From JAJDXW01 sp965223775 (GTDB lineage: Bacteria > Pseudomonadota > Gammaproteobacteria > HK1), in NCBI GenBank assembly GCA_965223775.1, contig OZ245021.1, forward strand, positions 2,542,001 through 2,606,000: 64,000 nucleotides of DNA. The letters run 5' to 3'. Positions 36,631 to 44,758 of this stretch are shown one piece after another. The position numbers were made by a program, and so were the translations under genes. Each line of letters begins with the position of its first letter. The first letter of the stretch is position 1. The notes under the pieces are model-generated. The model made no database searches. It was not told the DNA's origin and was given only the letters and a program-made list of their open reading frames with translations.

Positions 36631-36954
36631 ATGAAACATTCAAACAGATACTCCCCGGAGCTTCGGGAACGGGCAGTGCGGTTGGTCCTGGACCCCCAGG
36701 GCGGGCACGAAACGCAATGGGCGGCGATCGTCTCGGTGTCGTCGAAGGTGGGCTGTTCGGCCGAGACGCTACGCAAGTGGGTTCGTCGAGCTGAACGCGA
36801 TGCGGGGGTTCGACCCGGGCTGACGAGCGAGGAGCGTGAGCGGCTCAAGGCGTTGGAGAGGGAGAACCTGGAGCTTCGTCGGGCGAACGAGATCCTGCGC
36901 AAGGCTTCGGCGTATTTTGCCCAGGCGGAGCTCGACCGCCGACCCAAAACATGA
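36631..36954 (+). CDS. IS3-family OrfA (helix-turn-helix)
   Basis: 107 residues with the OrfA helix-turn-helix ('GCSAETLRKWVRRAERDAG') followed by a leucine-zipper-like helix ('RLKALERENLELRRANEIL'). It overlaps orfB by 4 nt (ATGA). Confidence 0.92.
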   Translation: MKHSNRYSPELRERAVRLVLDPQGGHETQWAAIVSVSSKVGCSAETLRKWVRRAERDAGVRPGLTSEERERLKALERENLELRRANEILRKASAYFAQAELDRRPKT

Positions 36955-37856
36955 CGTCGTTCATCGACGCGCACCGCGGCCAGTACGGGGTCGAGCCGAT
37001 CTGCACGGAGCTGCCGATCGCCCCGTCGACGTACTACGAGAGCAAGGCCCGGGATGCGGACCGCAGCCGGGTGCCGGCGCGTACCCATCGCGACGCGGAA
37101 CTGCGCGAGCACATCGCCCGGGTGTGGGAGGAGAACTACCGGGTGTACGGGGTTCGCAAGGTGTGGCGACAGCTCCAACGTGAGGGCATCGCGGTGGCGC
37201 GCTGTACGGTCGCGCGGTTGATGCGCGAGCTTGGTCTTCGCGGCGTGATGCGGGGCCCGCGGGTGAAAACGACGACGCCCGTGGCGACGCTCGCGTGTCC
37301 CGCGGACCGGGTCAACCGGGTGTTCCAGGCCCCGCGCCCGAACGCCTTGTGGCTGGCCGACCTGACGTACGTCGCGACTTGGGCGGGGTTCGTCTATGTC
37401 GCGTTCGTCATCGACGCCTATGCCCGGCGCATCGTGGGCTGGCGGGTGTCGAACTCGCTTCGCACCGACCTGGCGCTCGACGCGCTCGAGCAGGCCCTGT
37501 ACGCCCGCGTGGTGGACTCTCACGATGCCTTGGTCCACCACGGCGACCGCGGGTCGCAGTATCTGTCCATCCGCTACACCGAACGCCTGGCCGAGGCCGG
37601 CATCGAGCAGTCGGTCGGGAGCGTTGGCGATTCGTACGACAACGCCCTGGCCGAGTCCATCATCGGGCTGTACAAGACCGAGGTGATTCGACCCCGCGGC
37701 CCGTGGCGGAGCCTCGAAGCAGTGGAGTTCGCAACCCTCGACTGGGTCGATTGGTTCAACAACCGCCGGATCCTCGAGCCGATCGGAGACCGACCTCCGG
37801 CCGAGGCCGAAGCGGCGTACTATCGACAAACCGAGCACACGGCGCTGGCCGCGTGA
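36951..37856 (+). CDS. IS3-family OrfB transposase
   Basis: 301 residues, rve-type DDE catalytic domain: 'LWLADLTYVATWAGF' (Asp), 'LVHHGDRGSQYLS' (Asp) and 'YDNALAESIIGLYKTEVI' (Glu). Intact. It would be made either from its own ATG or by -1 frameshifting from OrfA, as in other IS3 elements. Confidence 0.93.
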   Translation: MTSFIDAHRGQYGVEPICTELPIAPSTYYESKARDADRSRVPARTHRDAELREHIARVWEENYRVYGVRKVWRQLQREGIAVARCTVARLMRELGLRGVMRGPRVKTTTPVATLACPADRVNRVFQAPRPNALWLADLTYVATWAGFVYVAFVIDAYARRIVGWRVSNSLRTDLALDALEQALYARVVDSHDALVHHGDRGSQYLSIRYTERLAEAGIEQSVGSVGDSYDNALAESIIGLYKTEVIRPRGPWRSLEAVEFATLDWVDWFNNRRILEPIGDRPPAEAEAAYYRQTEHTALAA

Positions 37857-37980
37857 CTCACACTAAACAGTCTCCGGAATTCCCGGCGCGGTTCAGGGCA
37901 GTCGTGTCGTAGTCTCGCCCCCCCTTGAACGAAAAGGAGTTGGCCCGCGCGGGGAGGCGACCCCGCCGGGCCACGGCCGG

Positions 37981-38604
37981 TTGCAGCTTCGGTACAAGAC
38001 GGAGCTCACCGGCGAGGAATACGTTAGGGCCGAGGCGTGGCGCGATGCAAGGCTTGAGCGCTGCCCGAATCACCCGCACGGCGGATGTTCGCTGGCAGGC
38101 CACGGCACCTACGCGCGCAAGACCCCGCGCGGCGCGAAGATTGCTCGCTGGTATTGCCCCGAGAGCCACACCACCTTCAGCCTGCTGCCGGACTGTCTGG
38201 CCGCACGGCTTCCTGGCGAGTTGGACGAGGTCGAACAGGTGGTGGCCCACGCCGAGCAGGCCCCGAGTCTGGCCGCCGCGGCCAATGAGCTGCGCCGCGA
38301 TGCGGTCGAGCTCCCGGGCGCGATGCGCTGGGTCGAGCGCCGGGTGCGTCTCGTCCATCACGTCCTGAGCATCGTCATCGGGTTGCTCCCCAAACCGCTC
38401 GCCCGGTGCATCGCCGAGATGGGGGCGGTGCGTACCCGGCTCCACACCGAGACCGCGCTCAGAGCACTGCGCACCCTCGTCGCCGAGCAACTCCCCGTGC
38501 TGCCCGCACCGTTGGGGTTCCAACCCCACCGTCTCAGCACGAGGAATCGCAATCAAGCGCGCCAACACAAGATGGGGCCTGACCCGCCACCGGCGCTTGC
38601 GTAG
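37981..38604 (+). CDS. Transposon-encoded zinc-binding protein
   Basis: About 207 residues; the start is uncertain because no ATG with a good ribosome site is present and the IS3 insertion lies about 85 bases upstream. The N-terminal half has Cys/His positions ('CPNHPHGGCSLAGHGTYARK', 'IARWYCPESHTTFSLLP') that could bind zinc; the rest is helical. Genes of this type accompany the same transposase/ATPase pair, so an accessory DNA-binding role in transposition is likely but inferred. Confidence 0.6.
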   Translation: MQLRYKTELTGEEYVRAEAWRDARLERCPNHPHGGCSLAGHGTYARKTPRGAKIARWYCPESHTTFSLLPDCLAARLPGELDEVEQVVAHAEQAPSLAAAANELRRDAVELPGAMRWVERRVRLVHHVLSIVIGLLPKPLARCIAEMGAVRTRLHTETALRALRTLVAEQLPVLPAPLGFQPHRLSTRNRNQARQHKMGPDPPPALA

Positions 38605-38653
38605 CGTCCTGCGTCCCGGGCCAATGCGCCCCCTGCGACGAGGACCTCGCCCC

Positions 38654-39221
38654 ATGAATCACTGCGACGAAGAGCTGCGCAAAGCCGTGGCGCTGTTCCG
38701 CTTCGGCCTCATCGCCGACGTGCTGCGCTTGCCCCCGGGCAGCCGAGAGATCCGCCGCGCCCTGCACCAGAAGGCACAGCACACCTACACCATCCCCGGC
38801 ACCCGGCGCACCCGCGTTGCCGTCGAGACGATGCGCGACTGGCTGAGCCTGTATCGCACCGGCGGGTTCGAGGCGCTGTATCCGAAGACCCGTGCCGACC
38901 GCGGCCAGTCCCGGCGCCTGCCCCCCGAGGTCGCCGAGCTGCTCGTCTCGCTCAAGACCGAGCAGCCCGCGCGCTCGGTCAAAGCCATCATCGCCATCGC
39001 CCGCGAACGCGGCGTCGACCACCCCCTCGCCCCCTCGACCGTGCACCGGCTGCTCTCGCGCGAGGGCCTGCTCGACAAGCGCCCCGGTGAGCCCGTCGCC
39101 GCCGACCGGCGACGATTCGCCTTCCGCGACGCCGGCGAGCTGTGGATGAGCGACGTGATGCACGGCCCCAAAGTCAGCGACGGGCGCCGGCGCCGAAAGA
39201 GTTTCCTCATCGCGTTCATCG
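38654..39221 (+). pseudogene. 5' part of the transposon's DDE transposase, cut by the RIT element
   Basis: The first about 189 codons: helix-turn-helix regions ('ALFRFGLIADVLRLPPGSRE', 'TMRDWLSLYRTGGFEALYPK') and the first catalytic Asp in 'ELWMSDVMHG'. It breaks at 'LIAFID', where the RIT inverted repeat starts. The remaining catalytic residues are encoded at 42761-43522. Confidence 0.8.
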
Positions 39222-39310
39222 ATCATGCCGACACCCGGATTATGCCGCGCCGGTGGCCAGGACCCTTGCAGGCACGGGCCGCCGGGCGCGGAATGTCGGC
39301 ATAATCAGAG
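39217..39310 (+). repeat. Left 94-bp inverted repeat of the RIT element
   Basis: Identical to the complement of 42646-42739 over all 94 bases. It also contains its own smaller inverted motif ATCATGCCGACA / TGTCGGCATAAT at its two ends. Confidence 0.95.
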
Positions 39311-40300
39311 CGCGTCCAGGAATGCCATCAACTTGTCGTTTGGCCGATATCGACCTGCCGGCGACCCGATCGGTTTTGTTTTCTCCATTGCCTGCTCCTT
39401 CAACCGAAGATCCGCATGGATATACATCTGAGTCGTTTCGACAGACTCATGCCCCAGCCACAGCGCGATGACCATACAGTCCACGCCCGTGTGCAGGAGC
39501 CCCATCGCCGCGCTGTGCCTCAATACATGCGGACTCACGCGCTTGGTCTTCAGCGTCCGACAGTTGTCCGATGCCACGTTGACGTATTTGCGAACGATTC
39601 GCTCGACAGCGTCACGACTGAGGCGTTCGCCACGATTGCTCACGAATAGCGGCTCGTCGTCCTCTCCGGCCCGCCCCGCGAGCCAGGTGCGGAGCGCGTG
39701 TACGCTATCCTTTCTGAGAGGAGTTGACCGTTCCTTGCGTCCTTTGCCCGAGCACCGGACATGGGCGCCCGGCCCGAGGACGACATCACCACAGGTGAGA
39801 TTGATTAGTTCCGACACCCGGAGACCGGTCTGCACGGCAACCAGAAGCAAGGTCCGGTCACGACGTCCGAACCAAGTCTGCGGATCGGGCGCCGCGACAA
39901 GTGCTTCGATTTCGTCGCGGTTGAGAAAATCAATCGTCCGCTTCTCATAGCGCTTGGATGGCATCGCGAGAATCTTCTGGCAATGGTGCAGGAGTTGCGG
40001 TTCATGGATGGCAACATATTTGAAGAACGAGCGGATTGCTGACAGCCGTGTGTTGCGGCTGCGGGCGCTGTTTGCGCGTGTGGTTTCGACAAAGCTCAGG
40101 AATTGCCCGACCAGCTCCGCATCGATGTCGGCGACTTGCAGATTCGTCGGTGCCCGTGCGAGTCGACCGGCGGCGTACCTCAGCAGCAGCCGGAACGTAT
40201 CGCGATAGCTTGCCACCGTATGGGAGCTGGCCTGGAGTTGGCCGACAAGGCGTTCGGTGAAGAACCGCTGAAGGTGAATGGACAGTAGATTCGGTTTCAT
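39305..40300 (-). CDS. ritC: RIT tyrosine recombinase, third gene
   Basis: 331 residues from ATG 40300, which overlaps the previous gene's stop (ATGA). Catalytic residues are visible: Arg in 'TGLRVSELINL', Lys in 'CSGKGRKER', H-x2-R in 'SPHVLRHSAAM', His in 'WLGHESVET' and Tyr in 'TQMYIHADL'. An N-terminal core-binding domain precedes them. Its 3' end lies in the left inverted repeat. Confidence 0.9.
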   Translation of the reverse strand: MKPNLLSIHLQRFFTERLVGQLQASSHTVASYRDTFRLLLRYAAGRLARAPTNLQVADIDAELVGQFLSFVETTRANSARSRNTRLSAIRSFFKYVAIHEPQLLHHCQKILAMPSKRYEKRTIDFLNRDEIEALVAAPDPQTWFGRRDRTLLLVAVQTGLRVSELINLTCGDVVLGPGAHVRCSGKGRKERSTPLRKDSVHALRTWLAGRAGEDDEPLFVSNRGERLSRDAVERIVRKYVNVASDNCRTLKTKRVSPHVLRHSAAMGLLHTGVDCMVIALWLGHESVETTQMYIHADLRLKEQAMEKTKPIGSPAGRYRPNDKLMAFLDAL

Positions 40301-41244
40301 CTCCCTTCTCCTGTGGTGAGGTTCCGTTCGGCGCGTTCGCAGGCGAGCTGCAGGAGTTCCGGCACGGCTTCCATGTACCAATAGGTGTTCTCTGGACGCA
40401 CATGCCCGAGATACGTGCTGAGCTTGTGCATTTCGCGATCAGGGTCGCGACCTGTTCGATACCAATCCAGGATCGTCTTCACGGCCATCGTGTGTCTCAG
40501 ATCATGAAGACGGGGACCGTAGCCGAGCCCACCCGATGCCTGCCGTTCACGAAGACCGATCTGATGGCAGACCTGCGCGAAGTTGTACCGACAATTGACT
40601 GTGGTCAGGCGCCGGCCGCTTTCGTTTCTGAAGAAGGGGATGGCGCCGATGCCGAGGACCCGGCTGCGCGCGGCACGCAAGGCGCCGAGCCGCTGTGCGG
40701 TGCATGCCGTGATCGGAATGATGCGGCTGTTGCGATTCTTGCCGTTTCTCACCTCCAAAACTGCGTTGTCAAGATCGACATCTCGGTCATCAAGTCCGAC
40801 CGCTTCGCTGACGCGAAGTCCCGTGACGGCCAGCACCCCGAACAATGTCGAGAAGTTCAACCCACGCAGGCCATGGGTCGAGGAAAGCCGCGCTGCTTGC
40901 GTTACGATCGAAACGATTTCGTTGTCGGTGTAGACATAAGGCTGCGGCCGCCGCATCTTCGCTGGAATCAGCCCTGCAGGCGGGATTTCGGTACGCGGGT
41001 CAATGCCGTGAAGCCACTTCGCGAAGCCGCGTACCAAGCCCAACCGAAGGGACCAAGTGGCGTTGCCTGCCGATCCAAACCGCTCCTTCCATCGCAGGAA
41101 CAGATCGACAGTGATCCACGCCGCGTCCTCGGTATCGGCGAACGCTGCAAATTGACGCAATTCACGTTTGCCTGTGGACAGGTCCGAACCGAAACGGCGT
41201 CGGACGGTGAGATAGTGTTCGAGACGATTCGCCAGCGACATCAT
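40297..41244 (-). CDS. ritB: RIT tyrosine recombinase, second gene
   Basis: 315 residues from ATG 41244 (ATGA overlap with the upstream gene). Catalytic Arg in 'TGLRVSEAVGL', H-x2-R in 'LHDLRHTMAV', His in 'YLGHVRPEN' and Tyr in 'TYWYMEAVPEL'. Overlaps with both neighbours indicate translation as one operon. Confidence 0.9.
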   Translation of the reverse strand: MMSLANRLEHYLTVRRRFGSDLSTGKRELRQFAAFADTEDAAWITVDLFLRWKERFGSAGNATWSLRLGLVRGFAKWLHGIDPRTEIPPAGLIPAKMRRPQPYVYTDNEIVSIVTQAARLSSTHGLRGLNFSTLFGVLAVTGLRVSEAVGLDDRDVDLDNAVLEVRNGKNRNSRIIPITACTAQRLGALRAARSRVLGIGAIPFFRNESGRRLTTVNCRYNFAQVCHQIGLRERQASGGLGYGPRLHDLRHTMAVKTILDWYRTGRDPDREMHKLSTYLGHVRPENTYWYMEAVPELLQLACERAERNLTTGEGR

Positions 41245-42494
41245 TGGACCCCTCCGTGTTGCGGCCACGGCCGCGCGACGGAGCGCAACGCGTCAATGTC
41301 GTATCTGGCGTAAATCGTTGTCGTCATGCGCGAGCGATGCCGCAGAAGGTCTCCGATCTCGTCGAGCGATGCCCCTTTGCGAAGCAGCTCGACCGCAAGA
41401 CTGTGTCGGAACACATAAGAACCGACATTCCTGCGGGGCGGCTTCAAACCGGTCTTCTCGAACGCCCTATGAAGAACACGGTTGACTACATTTGCCTTCT
41501 TGAACCGTCGGTGCGGCGCTTGCCCGCAGACAAACAGATATCGCGACGTGCCGGCCCGGCCACCACGTACGTACGCGACAATAGCCTCGCCTACATCGAC
41601 GGGAAGCGGCATGCGGTCATGCAGCTTGCCCTTTCCGCGAACCACCAACTCCCCCGCACGCCAGCAAATGTCCTCGAGCCGGATAGCGATCACTTCCTGC
41701 GCGCGAAGGCCGAGACGCGCCATGAGCAGCAGCATCGCGTGGTTGCGCCGGCCGAGCGCATCGTCGATTCGAACGGCTTCGAGCAATTGCCCGACCTCGT
41801 CCGACTTCAGATGGCGATGCAGGCCGGTTGAACGGTAGCCAGCGACACCAGGAACGCTGATTGCCAAGTTACGCCGCGTCTTGCCGCTCCAGAACAGGAA
41901 CTTGAACAGGCTGCGCAGTTGCCAAGGCCACGTGTCGTTCAGGCGAAGGCGCGTCCCAGCCGTCGGTTGCGATAGAAACGCAATGATGTCGTCCGACGTA
42001 ATGTCATCAAGGTTGTCCACCACTTCGCCGAAGCGGAAGGTCATGAAGCGCTTGAGGAAGCACAGGTGACGACCAATCGTCACCTCGCTCGATCCACGTT
42101 GGTGACGCAGCCAGGATTCATACTCTGCGCGCAAGTGACTCATGGCGTCCGGTGCCACAGGCTCCGCTGGCGGAGGAGGAGCGAGGACCCCGGCGTTGAC
42201 GAGATACTCAATGAACCGGCCAAAGCGAACATTCCAAGTCCGTCGTCGCTTTGCCGTCATATCGCGTGTTGCCGTGGTTCGAATATCGGCCAGCACAGGC
42301 TCGTTGACCGTCATTGGGCCGAGGTCGCGCGAGTCGATTGCCGAACAGACCATGTCGATCACGTATCTGTAGTGCCGAATCGTGCCCGGCGCAAAGCCAT
42401 CTCCACGAAGTTCAGCCAGAAACGTGTCGCGATGGGGCACCAGCCAATCGGCTCCATCCACCGGAACCGGATCGTGATGAGCTCTCAGAGTCAT
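41241..42494 (-). CDS. ritA: RIT tyrosine recombinase, first gene
   Basis: 417 residues, the longest of the three. Catalytic Arg in 'LGLRAQEVIAI', Lys near 'VVRGKGKLHD', H/R box as 'YVFRHSLAVEL' and Tyr in 'TTTIYARYDI'. The position of the last His is occupied by 'LLRHRSRMT'. AAGGAA precedes the ATG. Confidence 0.9.
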   Translation of the reverse strand: MTLRAHHDPVPVDGADWLVPHRDTFLAELRGDGFAPGTIRHYRYVIDMVCSAIDSRDLGPMTVNEPVLADIRTTATRDMTAKRRRTWNVRFGRFIEYLVNAGVLAPPPPAEPVAPDAMSHLRAEYESWLRHQRGSSEVTIGRHLCFLKRFMTFRFGEVVDNLDDITSDDIIAFLSQPTAGTRLRLNDTWPWQLRSLFKFLFWSGKTRRNLAISVPGVAGYRSTGLHRHLKSDEVGQLLEAVRIDDALGRRNHAMLLLMARLGLRAQEVIAIRLEDICWRAGELVVRGKGKLHDRMPLPVDVGEAIVAYVRGGRAGTSRYLFVCGQAPHRRFKKANVVNRVLHRAFEKTGLKPPRRNVGSYVFRHSLAVELLRKGASLDEIGDLLRHRSRMTTTIYARYDIDALRSVARPWPQHGGVQ

Positions 42495-42645
42495 TTGTCG
42501 TTCCTTTCAATGAGGGGAAAGGAACGATCTCCGACCACCGTGCATTTGAAAACAACGAGAATTGAGAGACGCGGCTACATCATCGCAGCGCTGTTGTCAG
42601 GCCAGCATTCGTGGACTGCTCCATTCCTGCGGGAGTTTCAGATAT

Positions 42646-42764
42646 CTCTGATTATGCCGACATTCCGCGCCCGGCGGCCCGTGCCTGCAAGGGTCCTGGC
42701 CACCGGCGCGGCATAATCCGGGTGTCGGCATGATCGATGCAATGCCGATTTCGGCATTGCATCG
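42646..42764 (-). repeat. Right inverted repeat plus terminal palindrome of the RIT element
   Basis: 42646-42739 is the 94-bp inverted repeat. It overlaps a hairpin (CGATGCAATGCCGA, TT, then its exact complement) at 42735-42764 that is absent from the left end. Confidence 0.92.
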
Positions 42765-43522
42765 ACGACGCCACCCGCGTCATCCCCTTCGCCGCCTTCG
42801 CCTACGCGGAGAACACCACCGCGTTCCTGCCCGTGTTCAAGCAGGCCATCGCACGCCGCGGCCTGCCCGCCCGACTCTACGTCGACAACGGGGCGAACTT
42901 CCGCTCCCAGCAACTTGCGCTCGTGTGCGCCAAGCTCGGCATCGCGCTCATCCACGCCCGTCCCTATCAACCCGCCGGAAAGGGAAAAATCGAGCGCTGG
43001 TTCCGGACGCTTCGCGCCGCCTGGCTGCGCCACCTCACCCCCGAGGCCACCACCAGCCTCGACACACTGAACCGAACCCTGTGGGCCTGGGTCGAGGGCG
43101 AGTACCACCAATCGCCCCATCGTGGACTCGACGGGCGCACCCCGCTCGACCAATGGGCGCTCGCCGGGCACGACGTGCGCTACCCCGACCCCACCACCGA
43201 CCTCGACGACCTGTTCCTGTTCGAGGCCAAACGCCGCGTGATGAAAGACCGTACCGTCAGCCTCCACGGCCGGCTCTACGAGGTCGATGCCATCCTCGTC
43301 GGCGAAACCGTCACCTTGCGTTACGACCCCGATGCACCGCCTTCGCGACCCATCGAGGTCGTCCACGACGCCAAGCCGGCAGGGCACGCCACCCGCCTTG
43401 ACGCCTACGCCAATACCGCCGTCAAGCGCGACCGACCCTCCAGGCAGCTCCAGTGCGACACCCCACCGTCGCAGCCGCCCACCTCGCCTCTGACGATGCG
43501 AAACCTCAAGGAGAAGAGCTGA
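42740..43522 (+). pseudogene. 3' part of the transposon's DDE transposase
   Basis: Continues the protein cut at 39221: 'CIDDATRVIPFAAFAYAEN' follows the 'AFID' break. It carries the second Asp in 'RLYVDNGANF' and the Glu in 'GKGKIERWFRT', completing a DDE triad, plus the C-terminal beta domain ('LHGRLYEVDAILVGETVTL'). The first 20 bases belong to the RIT palindrome. Its TGA overlaps the ATPase ATG. Confidence 0.82.
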
Positions 43523-44322
43523 TGTACCTGCGTCACTTCGCCCTGACCCGGCTGCCGTTCGAAACCCCGGCCCACACCGACGAGCTGTTCGAATCGAACG
43601 CCCGCCGCGAGGCCGAGGCGCGCCTCCAGCACCTCATCGAGCTCAAGGGCATCGGCCTGATGACCGGCGAGGTCGGCTCGGGCAAAACCACCGTGTGCCG
43701 CCACGTCGCCGCCGACCTGCATCCCGGCCTGTATCGGGTGGGCTACGTCTCCCTGACCACCGGCAACGTCCTCGACATGTACAAATCGATCGCCTGGGAG
43801 CTCGGCCTGCCCACCGAACGCTCGCGCGCCACCGCCTACCGCGCCATCCGCGCCGAAATCACCCGACTGGTGTGCGAGGCCAAGCAGCTCCCCGTGCTCG
43901 TCATCGACGAAGCCCAGCACCTGCGCAACGACGTCCTCGAAGACCTCCGGCTCCTGACCAACTTCGCCATGGACTCCGAGAACCGCCTGTGCCTGCTGCT
44001 CGTCGGGCTCACCGAGCTGCGCCGCCGCCTCGCCATGGCCGTGCACGAATCGCTCTCCCAGCGCCTCGTCGTGCGCCACCACCTCGCCGGCATCGACCGC
44101 TCAGAACTCGACGACTACCTCGCCCACCGCCTGCGCCTCGCCGGCTGCGAACTCCCCGTGTTCGAGCCTCCCGCCGTCGAGGCGCTGTTCCAGAGCGCGC
44201 GCGGATTGCCTCGGCTCATCAATCGCATCGCCCACTACGCCCTCACCGCCGCCGCCGTCAAAGGCACCCGCACCGTCTCCGCCGAGCATCTCGAGCACGC
44301 CGTCGCGGAGCTGCGGCTGTGA
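43522..44322 (+). CDS. Transposon AAA ATPase (ExeA/TniB-like)
   Basis: 266 residues. Walker A 'GEVGSGKTTVCRHVA' at about 53-60, Walker B 'LPVLVIDEAQHL' at about 126-137, sensor region 'NRLCLLLVGLTELRRRL'. Known role in related transposons: target-selection and activation ATPase for the DDE transposase. Starts at TGATG with GGAG upstream; overlaps the next gene by 4 nt. Confidence 0.88.
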   Translation: MYLRHFALTRLPFETPAHTDELFESNARREAEARLQHLIELKGIGLMTGEVGSGKTTVCRHVAADLHPGLYRVGYVSLTTGNVLDMYKSIAWELGLPTERSRATAYRAIRAEITRLVCEAKQLPVLVIDEAQHLRNDVLEDLRLLTNFAMDSENRLCLLLVGLTELRRRLAMAVHESLSQRLVVRHHLAGIDRSELDDYLAHRLRLAGCELPVFEPPAVEALFQSARGLPRLINRIAHYALTAAAVKGTRTVSAEHLEHAVAELRL

Positions 44323-44525
44323 ACCTGCCCTACCTCCCCGTGACCCACGAACTCAGCGACGAGGCCGCCGCCCAGCTCTCCGAGCTGCTCAACGACCTCG
44401 CCGTCGCCTTCGACGGTCAATACTTCGCTCAGATCATCCGCTACTACGACGAGCGTCGCGAGAGCGAGTGCTCGTGCCATCACAACCAGCTCGAGCTCTT
44501 CGTCGACGACAACGACGCGTTCTAA
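44319..44525 (+). CDS. Small protein at the transposon's right end
   Basis: 68 residues from a GTG overlapping the ATPase stop (GTGA). Acidic, with 'AAQLSELLNDLAVAFDGQYF' and a C-terminal Cys/His patch 'RESECSCHHNQLELF'. No known function; its coupling to the ATPase suggests a role in the transposon. Confidence 0.6.
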   Translation: MNLPYLPVTHELSDEAAAQLSELLNDLAVAFDGQYFAQIIRYYDERRESECSCHHNQLELFVDDNDAF

Positions 44526-44758
44526 GTCCCCTGCCGCTCCCGCGAACGCCCACGCCCACCGCGCCCGTTCGTCGACAACGGGCGTGGGAGCTCAACCCAT
44601 CTGCGCCACGACCACCGTGTTCGCCGCGACCACTGCTGCGGTGCCGACGGATGTCCGCGCCCGGCTCTCCGACGATGACGGGGCAACGTGAGAAATCGAG
44701 CCTCGGTCGACCAGGAATAAACTGAAAAACCGGTTACGAAACTACGTGCGATACAACA
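44526..44758. other. Right end of the 8.5-kb transposon
   Basis: Non-coding end with a strong hairpin (CGCCCGTT ... AACGGGCG, 44562-44584, no T-tract), an internal repeat copy at 44670-44684 and the ACAACA terminus. Confidence 0.5.

Larger units (their letters stand above)
36581..37895. mobile_element. IS3-family insertion sequence
   Basis: 1315 bp with inverted ends TGAACCGTACCGGGTTTCCC (left) and TGAACCGCGCCGGGAATTCC (right, complement), and a 3-bp GGG on both sides consistent with the short duplications of IS3 elements. It is inserted near the left end of the 8.5-kb transposon, upstream of the zinc-protein gene. Confidence 0.88.
39217..42764. mobile_element. RIT element (recombinases in trio)
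   Basis: Three tandem, mutually overlapping tyrosine-recombinase genes are enclosed by perfect 94-bp inverted repeats (39217-39310 and 42646-42739). The right end is extended by a perfect 14-bp-arm palindrome (42735-42764). ATCGA occurs at both junctions (39218-39222 and 42761-42765) and may be the duplicated target. This matches the published RIT organisation. It disrupts the DDE transposase gene. Confidence 0.88.
36294..44758. mobile_element. 8.5-kb DDE/AAA transposon inserted in the Argonaute gene
   Basis: Ends are TGTTGT...ACAACA with an imperfect 22-bp inverted repeat (15 of 22 match), flanked by a perfect 5-bp duplication CCGGG (36289-36293 and 44759-44763). Internal GTTGCCYYKTCATSR-type repeats occur near both ends (36404-36418 and the complement at 44670-44684), resembling multiple transposase-binding sites. 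Contents: a zinc protein, a DDE transposase, an AAA ATPase and a small protein. TGT...ACA ends with 5-bp duplications are typical of the Mu/Tn7/Tn5053 superfamily. It contains an IS3 element and a RIT element, leaving about 3.6 kb of its own DNA. Confidence 0.82.

Noticed and set aside
36342..37838. Minus-strand open frame of 498 codons
   Set aside because: Antisense to the IS3 orfA/orfB genes and crosses the IS boundary.
44562..44584. Hairpin as an intrinsic terminator
   Set aside because: Strong stem but no following T-tract; more likely part of the transposon end.
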